64,000 bases of DNA from Pseudomonas sp. MWU16-30317 (lineage in GTDB: Bacteria > Pseudomonadota > Gammaproteobacteria > Pseudomonadales > Pseudomonadaceae), in contig NZ_JAIWJA010000006.1 of the NCBI RefSeq assembly GCF_020515695.1, positions 124,001 through 188,000 on the forward strand, written 5' to 3'. Below are positions 44,127-52,981 of the stretch, piece after piece. Under the pieces are notes generated by a model. That model saw only the letters and a program-made list of their open reading frames with translations. It ran no database searches and was not told the origin of the DNA. Both the position numbers and the translations under genes were made by a program. Every line of letters begins with the position of its first letter. Positions within the stretch are counted from its first letter, which is position 1.

Positions 44127-44794
44127 TTCGATTCGAACAGGTTGCCAAGCGCTATCCCAATGGCCATGTCGGCCTGCACGAGCTGAGTTTTCGCGTTCGT
44201 CGTGGCGAGTTTCTGTTTGTGACCGGTCACTCCGGCGCCGGCAAGAGCACGCTGCTGCGCCTCCTGTTGGCCATGGAGCGGCCGACCAGTGGAAAATTGC
44301 TGCTGGCCGGGCAGGATCTGGGGCAGATCACCAACGCGCAGATTCCATTCCTGCGCCGGCAGATTGGCGTGGTGTTCCAGAATCACCAGCTCCTGTTCGA
44401 TCGCACCGTGTTCAACAACATTGCCTTGCCGCTGCAGATTCTCGGCCTGTCCAAGCCCGAGATCGCCAAGCGGGTCGATTCAGCGCTGGAGCGCGTAGCC
44501 CTGGCCGACAAGGCCGAGCTGTACCCTGGCGATCTGTCCACCGGGCAGCAGCAGCGCGTCGGCATCGCCCGCGCTATCGTCCACCGCCCAGCCTTGCTGC
44601 TGGCGGATGAACCGACCGGTAACCTCGACCCGCGGCTGGCCGCGGAGATCATGGGCGTGTTCGAAGACATCAACCGCTTGGGCACCAGTGTGCTGATCGC
44701 CAGTCACGACCTGGCCCTGATCGCACGCATGCGCCATCGCATGCTGACCTTGCAGCGCGGCCGTTTGATCGGTGACGGGGAGGCCGGCCAATGA
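44123..44794 (+). CDS. ftsE: Cell-division ABC ATPase FtsE
   Basis: 223 residues with Walker A GHSGAGKST, the Q loop QNHQLLFDR, signature LSTGQQQRVGIARA, Walker B LLADEPTGNLD and switch His in IASHDLA. With FtsX it forms the divisome complex that activates periplasmic amidases through EnvC-like proteins. Overlaps both ftsY and ftsX by four bases (ATGA). Confidence 0.97.
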   Translation: MIRFEQVAKRYPNGHVGLHELSFRVRRGEFLFVTGHSGAGKSTLLRLLLAMERPTSGKLLLAGQDLGQITNAQIPFLRRQIGVVFQNHQLLFDRTVFNNIALPLQILGLSKPEIAKRVDSALERVALADKAELYPGDLSTGQQQRVGIARAIVHRPALLLADEPTGNLDPRLAAEIMGVFEDINRLGTSVLIASHDLALIARMRHRMLTLQRGRLIGDGEAGQ

Positions 44795-45816
44795 GTGCGA
44801 CACGTAGCCCTAAAGTCTCGGATCGTGTGGCGCCCAAGCCTGTCGATCAGGAACCACAGAAGAAAAAGCCGCACAACGACGATGACGGCCCGGCGTTCAG
44901 CCAGCTGTTTCACGCCTGGATCGAAAATCACCGTGCCAGCCTGCTGGACAGCCTGCGACGTTTGGCCAAGCAGCCCATTGGCAGTTTTTTCACCTGTCTG
45001 GTGATGGCAGTGGCGTTGAGCCTGCCCATGGGGCTGTCGTTGCTGCTCAAGAACGTCGAGCGACTGGGTGGCTCCTGGCAGCGTGCGGCGCAGATATCTT
45101 TGTATATGGACCTCAATGCCAGCGACAGCGATGGTCAGGCGCTGGTGGCGAAGGCCAAGGCCCTGGGCGGGGTGGCGGATGCCGAGTACATCGACAAGAA
45201 GCGCGCCCTTGATGAGTTCCAGCAGCAATCCGGGCTGGGCGAGGCGATCAAGGAGCTGCCGCAGAACCCCTTGCCTGGGGTCGTGGTGGTGACGCCGCTC
45301 GAGGTCGACAAGGCCGCGCTGGAGTCGTTGCGCCAGACGCTGTCGGAACTGCCCAGCGTCCAGCAGGCGCAGCTGGACCTGGTGTGGGTCGAGCGGTTGG
45401 CGGCGATCCTCAAGCTCGGGGACCGTTTCGTCTTCGGCTTGACGGTTTTGCTGGTAGCGGCTTTGCTGTTAGTGATTGGTAACACTATTCGTCTGCACAT
45501 CGAAAACCGTCGCGTCGAGATCGAAGTGATCAAGCTGGTAGGCGGCACCGACAGCTATGTGCGCAGGCCTTTCCTGTACATGGGCGCGTTGTATGGGCTG
45601 GGCGCAGGAATTCTTTCATGGGGCATACTGGCATTTGGCCTTGACTGGCTGAACGGCGCGGTAATCGGGCTCTCCGGCCTCTATGGAAGTGATTTTGCCC
45701 TAGGTGGGGTACCCCCCTCGGACGGCCTTTCCCTATTGCTAGGAGCGGTGCTGTTAGGGTATATCGGTGCATGGATTGCGGTGGCGCGTCATTTGCGAGA
45801 ACTCGCGCCTCGCTAA
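44791..45816 (+). CDS. ftsX: Cell-division membrane protein FtsX
   Basis: 341 residues. A long cytoplasmic N-terminus (about 1-75, with QEPQKKKPHNDDDG) is followed by four membrane helices (about 70, 225, 270 and 320) and a periplasmic loop between the first two, which contacts the amidase activator. The C-terminal half has the FtsX/MacB core IRLHIENRRVEIEVIKLVGG. Partner of FtsE. Confidence 0.95.
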   Translation: MSATRSPKVSDRVAPKPVDQEPQKKKPHNDDDGPAFSQLFHAWIENHRASLLDSLRRLAKQPIGSFFTCLVMAVALSLPMGLSLLLKNVERLGGSWQRAAQISLYMDLNASDSDGQALVAKAKALGGVADAEYIDKKRALDEFQQQSGLGEAIKELPQNPLPGVVVVTPLEVDKAALESLRQTLSELPSVQQAQLDLVWVERLAAILKLGDRFVFGLTVLLVAALLLVIGNTIRLHIENRRVEIEVIKLVGGTDSYVRRPFLYMGALYGLGAGILSWGILAFGLDWLNGAVIGLSGLYGSDFALGGVPPSDGLSLLLGAVLLGYIGAWIAVARHLRELAPR

Positions 45817-45852
45817 TTATTTTGACAGTACGTACGTCCCTTCAGCATGTGG

Positions 45853-45879
45853 GAACTTGGTTCTCGGTTCCCTGTCTTA
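45853..45879 (+). promoter_or_regulatory. AlgU (sigma-22/sigma-E-like) promoter of rpoH
   Basis: GAACTT (45853-45858), 16 bases, then TCTTA (45875-45879) matches the Pseudomonas AlgU consensus GAACTT-N16/17-TCtgA. Envelope stress would thus raise RpoH, as known in P. aeruginosa. A TTGACA at 45822-45827 near the end of ftsX could serve a separate sigma-70 promoter. Confidence 0.75.
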
Positions 45880-45925
45880 TACGCAGTGCTGAACTGCACG
45901 AGTCACGTGAGTCGGAGGTTTGTGT

Positions 45926-46780
<855 letters not shown>

Positions 46781-46798
46781 GCGTTGAGCTTGAACTGT

Positions 46799-46829
46799 AA
46801 AAAGCCCTGACATTGCTCAGGGCTTTTTT
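46799..46829 (+). terminator. Rho-independent terminator of rpoH
   Basis: AAAAAGCCCTGA and TCAGGGCTTTTTT form a 12-bp stem with a 6-base loop and a terminal T run, starting 19 bases after the rpoH stop. Confidence 0.95.
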
Positions 46830-46927
46830 ATGGTCGGGCAGACGGGAAGTGGCGTGTGGTCCTTGACTGCGGGCTTGTGCAGACCGCACAGGCCCGCAGC
46901 AAAAACCTCTCCCATCGCAAAAGCCGG

Positions 46928-47650
46928 CTACTGCGCCCAAGGCGCCTTGCGCGAGTCGTTCAGCCGCAGCAGGTAATCATCGCCACCCAATTGCCCCATC
47001 TGCTGGCGGATCCAGCCGGCTCGACGCTGCACATAGGCGCTGGGGCGGCTGGCGCTCCAGTTGCGCGGGTTGGGCAATACGGCGGCCAGATAGCTGGCCT
47101 GCTGGCGCGACAAGTTGGCCGCATTCACACCAAAGTGATGCTGCGCTGCGGCCTGAGCGCCGAACACGCCGTCGTCCCATTCCGCGCTGTTGAGGTACAC
47201 CTCGAGGATCCGCTGTTTGGGCCACAGCATCTCGATCAATACCGTGAACCAGGCTTCCAGGCCCTTGCGCACATAGCTGCGTCCGGACCACAGGAACACG
47301 TTCTTGGCCACTTGCTGGCTGATGGTACTGGCGCCGCGGATCGAGCCGCCCTGCTCGTTGTGCAGGAAAGCCGCTTGAATGGCCGGGAGATCGAAGCCCC
47401 AGTGCTCGGCGAAGCGCTGGTCTTCGCCGGCGATGACGGCAACCTTGAGGTCATCGGAGATCTTTGCCCAAGGCTGCCAGCTGCGTTGCAGATCGATGGG
47501 CTGGCCATCGGTCAAGGATTCGATCTTGCGCTCGACCATCAACATGGTGCCGGGCGGCGGGATCCAGCGGAACGCCAAGACCAGCAGGGCGCTGCCGACC
47601 GCGAACCAGAGCAGGGCTTTTTTGAGGCGATGCAGAAAGGTACGCAGCAT
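46928..47650 (-). CDS. mtgA: Monofunctional biosynthetic peptidoglycan transglycosylase
   Basis: 240 residues with one N-terminal membrane anchor (about 8-28) and a family GT51 domain. EDQRFAEHWGFD holds the first catalytic Glu, RGASTISQQVAKNVFLW the second block, and RKGLEAWFTVLIE plus KQRILEVYLNSAEWDDGVFG the remaining motifs. It polymerises lipid II into glycan strands. Divergent from the DUF423 gene. Confidence 0.96.
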   Translation of the reverse strand: MLRTFLHRLKKALLWFAVGSALLVLAFRWIPPPGTMLMVERKIESLTDGQPIDLQRSWQPWAKISDDLKVAVIAGEDQRFAEHWGFDLPAIQAAFLHNEQGGSIRGASTISQQVAKNVFLWSGRSYVRKGLEAWFTVLIEMLWPKQRILEVYLNSAEWDDGVFGAQAAAQHHFGVNAANLSRQQASYLAAVLPNPRNWSASRPSAYVQRRAGWIRQQMGQLGGDDYLLRLNDSRKAPWAQ

Positions 47651-47727
47651 GGATAGGCTTGGCCAAAGCGGGTGAGCGGGCCATTATACAGACCCTGTGC
47701 CTGAACACCTGTCCACGGAGTTTCCAG

Positions 47728-48099
47728 ATGCTTCGCAGTTTTTTGCTGTTGGCGGCCTTTTTCGGCTTTACCGGTGTGGGCCTCGGCGCCTTTGCCGCCC
47801 ACGGGCTCAAGGATCGCCTGAGCACCGATTACCTGGCGGTGTTCCACACTGGCGTCACTTATCAGTTGATCCACGCCCTGGCTTTGCTGGCGGTCGCCAT
47901 CCTCTGCACCCTGGTGCCCGGGCGCCTGATGAACTGGGCGGGGGTGTTGTTCTGCGTCGGTATCGTGCTGTTCTCGGGTAGCCTCTATGCGTTGACCCTG
48001 ACCGGTATCGGCAAGCTGGGCATCATCACCCCATTCGGCGGCCTGGCGTTTCTTGCAGGCTGGGTGTGTCTGGGCCTGGCGGCGTGGCGTTTGGGCTGA
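47728..48099 (+). CDS. DUF423 (YgdD-like) membrane protein
   Basis: 123 residues with four membrane helices and the family hallmark FGFTGVGLGAFAAHGLKDRL near the N-terminus, which also provides a GAFxAHG motif. GGAG at 47717-47720 supports the ATG at 47728. Function unknown. Confidence 0.92.
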   Translation: MLRSFLLLAAFFGFTGVGLGAFAAHGLKDRLSTDYLAVFHTGVTYQLIHALALLAVAILCTLVPGRLMNWAGVLFCVGIVLFSGSLYALTLTGIGKLGIITPFGGLAFLAGWVCLGLAAWRLG

Positions 48100-48129
48100 G
48101 CGGGACTGGATCCCTTTGGTGGCAATGAT

Positions 48130-48214
48130 GGCCCCTTCGCGAGCAGAGCTCGCTCCCATAGGGGGATGCGTATTGCCTGTAGGCCAGGCCTGCGCCTCCA
48201 GCGGCGAAGGGGCC
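48130..48214. repeat. REP-like inverted repeat
   Basis: GGCCCCTTCGC (48130-48140) is complementary to GCGAAGGGGCC (48204-48214), with a REP core GAGCTCGCTCCCAT inside. It separates the DUF423 gene from thiS. Confidence 0.7.
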
Positions 48215-48299
48215 CAAGACGAATGGTGCCCCTGCATCTTGGTCATCGCCAGTGATCGGGCTAGAATGCCCCCCCTTGAAAATAATGGCTGCCTTTCGC

Positions 48300-48500
48300 A
48301 TGCGTATCCAGCTGAACGGTGAACCCTACGAATTGCCCGATGGCGAGACCGTCGCCGCGCTGCTTGTGCGTCTGGACTTGACCGGACGCCGCGTGGCCGT
48401 CGAGCTCAACCTGGACATCGTGCCGCGCAGCCAGCATGCCGCGACTTCCCTCAGTGAAGGCGATCAGGTCGAAGTGGTGCACGCCATCGGTGGCGGCTAG
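48300..48500 (+). CDS. thiS: Thiamine biosynthesis sulfur carrier protein
   Basis: 66 residues, beta-grasp fold, ending in the diagnostic Gly-Gly that becomes the thiocarboxylate sulfur donor (the C-terminus reads AIGGG). MRIQLNGEPYELPDGETVAA is the family N-terminus. The ATG at 48300 lacks a strong ribosome-binding site. thiG follows 52 bases later. Confidence 0.94.
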   Translation: MRIQLNGEPYELPDGETVAALLVRLDLTGRRVAVELNLDIVPRSQHAATSLSEGDQVEVVHAIGGG

Positions 48501-48552
48501 GCTGTCCCTTCGCTCGCTACACCCTTACACCTCAACCGCAAGAGGATGACCG

Positions 48553-49347
48553 ATGAGCAACGCTCGCACTGACAAGCCTTTCACCCTGGCCGGCCGCACC
48601 TACGGGTCGCGCCTGCTGGTCGGTACCGGCAAATACCGCGACATGGAGCAGACCCGCCTGGCCATCGAGGCCTCGGGCGCCGAAATCGTCACCGTCGCCG
48701 TGCGCCGGACCAACATCGGGCAAAATCCGGGTGAGCCGAACCTGCTGGATATCCTCCCGCCCGATCGCTATACCATTCTGCCCAACACCGCAGGTTGCTA
48801 TGACGCGATCGAGGCCGTGCGCACCTGTCGCCTGGCCCGTGAGCTGCTCGATGGCCACAAGCTGGTCAAGCTCGAAGTGCTGGCCGACCAGAAAACCCTG
48901 TTCCCCAACGTGATCGAAACCCTCAAGGCCGCCGAAGTGCTGGTCAAAGATGGTTTCGACGTCATGGTGTACACCAGCGACGACCCGATCATCGCGCGCC
49001 AGCTGGCAGAAATCGGCTGCATCGCCGTGATGCCACTGGCAGGCCTGATCGGTACCGGCCTGGGGATCTGCAATCCGTACAACCTGCAGATCATCCTCGA
49101 AGAGGCCAAAGTTCCGGTACTGGTCGACGCTGGCGTCGGCACTGCCTCCGATGCCACCATCGCCATGGAGCTGGGCTGTGAAGGCGTGCTGATGAACTCG
49201 GCGATCGCCCATGCCCAGGATCCGATCCTGATGGGCGAAGCCATGAAGCACGCGATCATCGCCGGGCGCATGGCCTACCTCGCCGGCCGTATGCCGAAAA
49301 AACTCTATGCCAGCGCATCCTCGCCGCTGGATGGTCTGATCAAGTAA
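48553..49347 (+). CDS. thiG: Thiazole synthase
   Basis: 264 residues; builds the thiazole phosphate of thiamine from deoxyxylulose 5-phosphate, dehydroglycine and ThiS-thiocarboxylate. GSRLLVGTGKYRDM opens the TIM barrel, HKLVKLEVLADQKTLFPN contains the Schiff-base Lys, and VPVLVDAGVGTASDATIAME binds phosphate. GAGGATG precedes the start codon. Grouped with thiS and trmB in one direction. Confidence 0.97.
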   Translation: MSNARTDKPFTLAGRTYGSRLLVGTGKYRDMEQTRLAIEASGAEIVTVAVRRTNIGQNPGEPNLLDILPPDRYTILPNTAGCYDAIEAVRTCRLARELLDGHKLVKLEVLADQKTLFPNVIETLKAAEVLVKDGFDVMVYTSDDPIIARQLAEIGCIAVMPLAGLIGTGLGICNPYNLQIILEEAKVPVLVDAGVGTASDATIAMELGCEGVLMNSAIAHAQDPILMGEAMKHAIIAGRMAYLAGRMPKKLYASASSPLDGLIK

Positions 49348-49356
49348 GAGCCGTTG

Positions 49357-50082
49357 ATGACTGAATCAAACGAAACGCCGAACACCGTGGAAGATGCAGA
49401 CGAGTCCAAGCACCGCCGTATCAAAAGTTTCGTGATGCGCGCCGGGCGCATGACTGAAGGCCAGCAAAAGGGCCTGGACCAAGGCGCACCACGGTTCGTT
49501 CTGCCCTTGACCGATGCGCCTGTGGACTATGACCAGGTGTTCGGTCGTTCGGCCCCACGCTCCCTCGAAATCGGCTTCGGCATGGGCCACTCGCTGCTGG
49601 AGATGGCGGCGGCCGCACCGGAACAGGACTTTATCGGTGTGGAAGTGCACCGCCCGGGCGTCGGTGCGCTGCTCAATGGCGTGCTGACCCAAGGCCTGAC
49701 CAACCTGCGCGTGTATGATTGCGATGCCATCGAAGTGCTCAACCGCTGCATTGCCGACAACAGTCTCGACCGCTTGATGCTGTTCTTCCCGGACCCATGG
49801 CACAAGAGCCGCCATCACAAACGCCGCATCGTTCAGGCGTCATTCGCCGAACTGGTGCGCAGCAAGCTCAAGCCAGGTGGCGTGCTGCACATGGCCACCG
49901 ACTGGGAACCCTACGCCGAGTACATGCTGGAAGTGATGAGCGTGGCGCCTGGTTATCGCAATCTGGCCGAAGACGGCAAGTGCGTGCCACGCCCGGCCGA
50001 GCGTCCGGTGACCAAGTTCGAACGCCGCGGCGAGCGCTTGGGGCATGGGGTGTGGGATTTGAAGTTCGAGAAGGTTGACTGA
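49357..50082 (+). CDS. trmB: tRNA (guanine-46-N7)-methyltransferase
   Basis: 241 residues. LEIGFGMGHSLLEMA binds SAM, FFPDPWHKSRHHKRRIVQ is the catalytic/tRNA-binding signature and TKFERRGERLGHGVWDL closes the protein. I chose the ATG at 49357 over a TTG at 49354. Nine bases separate it from thiG, so it is probably in the same transcript. Confidence 0.96.
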   Translation: MTESNETPNTVEDADESKHRRIKSFVMRAGRMTEGQQKGLDQGAPRFVLPLTDAPVDYDQVFGRSAPRSLEIGFGMGHSLLEMAAAAPEQDFIGVEVHRPGVGALLNGVLTQGLTNLRVYDCDAIEVLNRCIADNSLDRLMLFFPDPWHKSRHHKRRIVQASFAELVRSKLKPGGVLHMATDWEPYAEYMLEVMSVAPGYRNLAEDGKCVPRPAERPVTKFERRGERLGHGVWDLKFEKVD

Positions 50083-50106
50083 AATCGTTCAAGGCTTGCT
50101 GGCCGC

Positions 50107-50148
50107 TTTCGCGGGCAAGCCTTGCCCCCACATGGGTTGTGTGGGGTG
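50107..50148. repeat. REP element (single unit) after trmB
   Basis: TTCGCGGGCAAGCCTTGCCC followed by CCCCACA-N7-TGTGGGG forms a REP stem between the convergent trmB and DUF3392 genes. Confidence 0.7.
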
Positions 50149-50158
50149 CCTTGGGCCT

Positions 50159-50482
50159 TCAGCGTCTATCGGCAACCACACCGATCAACACCAGCACCAC
50201 CAACAGCACCGGCGCCAGGCTGTAGTTGTTGAACTGGCTCAGCCCGCGGATCACCCAGGGCGTCACGTAGATCAGCGCCGCGCCGCTGCCCACTGCACAC
50301 ACCAGCGCCATCACTGGCACCCGTAGCGCCCCGGCCAGTGCGCCCAGGCGGCCTTCGATCCAGCCTTTGAAATCGGCACCGAACAGCACCAGCAGGCATC
50401 CCACCAGCGCCAAGGCGATTTCCGAGATGTGGCTGCGGCTCCAGCGAGACATGGACGCCAGCAGGTCGAGAACAAAATCCAT
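50159..50482 (-). CDS. DUF3392 membrane protein
   Basis: 107 residues with three hydrophobic segments (about 22-40, 55-78 and 86-105) and the family-like N-terminus MDFVLDLLASMSRWSRSHIS. Function unknown. Ends 10 bases from the hemW stop on the same strand, so it is probably the last gene of the hemW transcript. Confidence 0.85.
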   Translation of the reverse strand: MDFVLDLLASMSRWSRSHISEIALALVGCLLVLFGADFKGWIEGRLGALAGALRVPVMALVCAVGSGAALIYVTPWVIRGLSQFNNYSLAPVLLVVLVLIGVVADRR

Positions 50483-50491
50483 GGGTAATCC

Positions 50492-51700
50492 TTAGGTCAA
50501 GAAATACTGCAGCAGATCGTTGAGGAACAGCTGTCCCCGCGGGGTCGCAGCCAGGCGCGACGGTTCGACCTGCAAAAGGCCTTTTTGTTCGGCCTCGCGG
50601 CGCGCATCGGCCAGGCTGTGCAACGCCAGGCCGGTGCGCTGATGATAAAGCTCGGCCTCCACGCCATCGGTCAGGCGCAAGGCGTTCATCAGGAATTCGA
50701 ACGGCAACTCGTCGTCGCTCAGCGCCTTGTTGCCCGCCTGAAACGGCTTGGCCGGATTCAGATAGTCCTTGGGCAGCCGGGTTTTCCAGGTGCGCAGGAT
50801 GCGGCCGTCGGGGTGGCTGAGCTTGCCATGGGCGCCGGCACCGATCCCGATGAAATCACCGAAGCTCCAGTAATTGAGGTTGTGCCGCGCTGGGCGCCCT
50901 GGCTGCGCGTAGGCGGAGACTTCGTACTGGGCGAAGCCATGGCTGGCCAACAGCGCCTGGCCGGCCTCCTGGATGTCCCAGAGGGTGTCGTCTTCGGGCA
51001 GTAATGGCGGCTGATTCCAGAACACCGTGTTCGGCTCCAGGGTCAGCTGATACCAGGACAGATGAGTCGGCGCCATGGCGATGGCTTGGCGCAGGTCGCT
51101 CAAGGCGTCGTCGAGTGACTGATCGGGCAACCCGTGCATGAGGTCGAGGTTAAAATTGTCGAAGCCGGCCTTGCGCGCCATGTCAGCGGCGCGGATCGCT
51201 TCGTCACCGTTGTGGATGCGGCCCAGCGCCTGCAGCTTGGCTTCCTGAAAGCTCTGGATGCCGATCGACAGGCGATTGATGCCCAACCCCCGATAAGCGA
51301 CGAACTTGTCCTGCTCGAAGGTGCCCGGGTTGGCCTCCAGGGTGATCTCGATGTCTGGCGCGAAGGGGATACGCTGCTCGACCCCGGCCAACAGGCGCCC
51401 CAATGCTCTGGCGCTGAACAGGCTGGGGGTGCCGCCGCCGAAGAAGATCGATGTCAGCGGCCGCCCGTAGACGGCCGGCAGGTCCTGATCGAGATCGGCC
51501 AGCAACGCATCCACGTATTCTTCCTCGGGCAACACCGCACTGGCCGTGTGCGAGTTGAAATCGCAATACGGGCATTTGCGCACACACCAAGGGATGTGGA
51601 TGTACAGCGACAACGGCGGCAACTGTGCCAGCCCCGGACGCGGTGCCAGCGAGGAAAACCCGCCGGCGCTGGGGTGCAGGGTCTGGCTGTGGCCGGTCAT
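50492..51700 (-). CDS. hemW: Radical SAM haem chaperone HemW
   Basis: 402 residues. The radical SAM cluster motif is CVRKCPYCDF (Cx3Cx2C), preceded by LSLYIHIPW; GGGTPSLFS, LEANPGTFE and GINRLSIGIQSF are the other barrel blocks, and a HemN-type C-terminal domain follows. HemW delivers haem rather than acting as the oxygen-independent coproporphyrinogen oxidase; the 4Fe-4S motif lacks the fourth Cys of true HemN. The start overlaps the rdgB stop by four bases. Confidence 0.93.
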   Translation of the reverse strand: MTGHSQTLHPSAGGFSSLAPRPGLAQLPPLSLYIHIPWCVRKCPYCDFNSHTASAVLPEEEYVDALLADLDQDLPAVYGRPLTSIFFGGGTPSLFSARALGRLLAGVEQRIPFAPDIEITLEANPGTFEQDKFVAYRGLGINRLSIGIQSFQEAKLQALGRIHNGDEAIRAADMARKAGFDNFNLDLMHGLPDQSLDDALSDLRQAIAMAPTHLSWYQLTLEPNTVFWNQPPLLPEDDTLWDIQEAGQALLASHGFAQYEVSAYAQPGRPARHNLNYWSFGDFIGIGAGAHGKLSHPDGRILRTWKTRLPKDYLNPAKPFQAGNKALSDDELPFEFLMNALRLTDGVEAELYHQRTGLALHSLADARREAEQKGLLQVEPSRLAATPRGQLFLNDLLQYFLT

Positions 51701-52296
51701 TCGTGTTCCAGGCTCAAGCGCTGACGCAGGATGGCCATGGCCCGAGCACGGTGGCTCAGCAGGTTTTTCTCGCTGGGGCTCAGCTCGGCGCTCGAGCAAT
51801 CGCGCTCGGGTACCCAGAACAACGGGTCATAGCCGAAGCCGTGGTCGCCGCTGGCCGCGTGCAGGATGCGGCCGTGCCACAAGCCTTCGCAGAGGATCGG
51901 CAGCGGGTCGTCGGCATGGCGCACCAGCGCCAGCACGCAGACGAACTGAGCGCCGCGTTCGGCCTCGGGCACGGCCTTGAGGGCGTCCAGCAACTTGGCG
52001 TTATTGGCCGCGTCGCCTTTGCCGTTGGCGTAACGCGCGGAATAGATGCCCGGCGCGCCACCGAGGTAGTCCACCGCCAGTCCGGAGTCGTCGGCCAGTG
52101 CCGGCAGCCCGGAAATACGCGCGGCGTTGCGGGCCTTGAGGATGGCGTTTTCGACGAACGACAGGCCGGTTTCGTCGGGTTCTACCTGGCTGAACTCGCC
52201 GATCGAGCGCAATTGCACTGCGTCGCCGAGCATGGCCTGGAGTTCCTTGAGCTTGCCGGCGTTGTGGCTGGCCAGTACGAGTTGCTTGAATTTCAT
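51697..52296 (-). CDS. rdgB: Non-canonical purine NTP pyrophosphatase (dITP/XTP)
   Basis: 199 residues; hydrolyses dITP, XTP and ITP to keep damaged purines out of DNA and RNA. LASHNAGKLKELQAML binds the substrate phosphate, LADDSGLAVDYLGGAPGIYS contains the catalytic Asp pair, and HGFGYDPLFWVPE with a late SHRARAM complete the family pattern. Same strand and overlap with hemW. Confidence 0.96.
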   Translation of the reverse strand: MKFKQLVLASHNAGKLKELQAMLGDAVQLRSIGEFSQVEPDETGLSFVENAILKARNAARISGLPALADDSGLAVDYLGGAPGIYSARYANGKGDAANNAKLLDALKAVPEAERGAQFVCVLALVRHADDPLPILCEGLWHGRILHAASGDHGFGYDPLFWVPERDCSSAELSPSEKNLLSHRARAMAILRQRLSLEHE

Positions 52297-52305
52297 GGGG
52301 TTGCC

Positions 52306-52328
52306 TGTAGCGAGGGGGCTTGCCCCCG
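52306..52328. repeat. Half-site of the GGGGGCTTGCCCCCGAA repeat
   Basis: A single copy (TGTAGCGAGGGGGCTTGCCC and following CCCGA) of the repeat type seen as an inverted pair after cadA. It lies in the 57-base gap between rdgB and metW. Confidence 0.7.
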
Positions 52329-52353
52329 AAAAATATTACAGACGATCAGTGCG

Positions 52354-52974
52354 CTAGACCGCGACCTGATGGGCCTGCAGCCCAGGGCTCTGGACCCGAT
52401 AGATACCGATCTCCCCCAACAGATTAGGCCATAGCTTGCTGGCCCACCCGTGGCGATGCTGCTGATCGACGGCCAGGCGGTCGAGGACCTGCGCTGTGCG
52501 CTCCTGGCACAGCGCCTCGAAATCCTTGAAGGTGCAGAAGTGAATATTCGGCGTGTTGTACCAGGTGTACGGCAAGAATTCCGACACTGGCATCCTGCCC
52601 TTGCTTGCCAGATACCAGCGGCAGCGCCAGTGGCCGAAATTGGGGAAGGTGATGATGCACTGGCGGCCGACACGCAGCATTTCGTCGAGAATCCGGTCCG
52701 GATACTCCACCGCCTGCAGCGCCTGGGTCATGACCACCACGTCGAAGCTGTTGCTGGCAAAGTTGCCCAGGCCCTTGTCGAGGTCCTGTTCGATGACGTT
52801 GATGCCTTTGCGTACGCATTCGCTGATGTTGTCGGCATCGATCTCCAGGCCGTAGCCGCTGACCTGCTTGTGGTCGCGCAGCCAGGCCAGCAGTTCGCCG
52901 TCGCCGCAGCCCAGGTCGAGCACGCGGCTGCCGGCAGGGATCCAGTCCTGGATGATTTCTAGATCAGCTCGCAT
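52354..52974 (-). CDS. metW: Methionine biosynthesis methyltransferase-like protein
   Basis: 206 residues. VLDLGCGDGELLAWLRDHK is the SAM-binding site, VVMTQALQAVEYPDRILDEM a MetW block, and FPNFGHWRCRW, TWYNTPNIHFCTFKDFE are specific to the family. It works together with MetX in homoserine activation. Seven bases separate it from metX upstream in the operon. Confidence 0.95.
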   Translation of the reverse strand: MRADLEIIQDWIPAGSRVLDLGCGDGELLAWLRDHKQVSGYGLEIDADNISECVRKGINVIEQDLDKGLGNFASNSFDVVVMTQALQAVEYPDRILDEMLRVGRQCIITFPNFGHWRCRWYLASKGRMPVSEFLPYTWYNTPNIHFCTFKDFEALCQERTAQVLDRLAVDQQHRHGWASKLWPNLLGEIGIYRVQSPGLQAHQVAV

Positions 52975-52981
52975 GGCAGCC

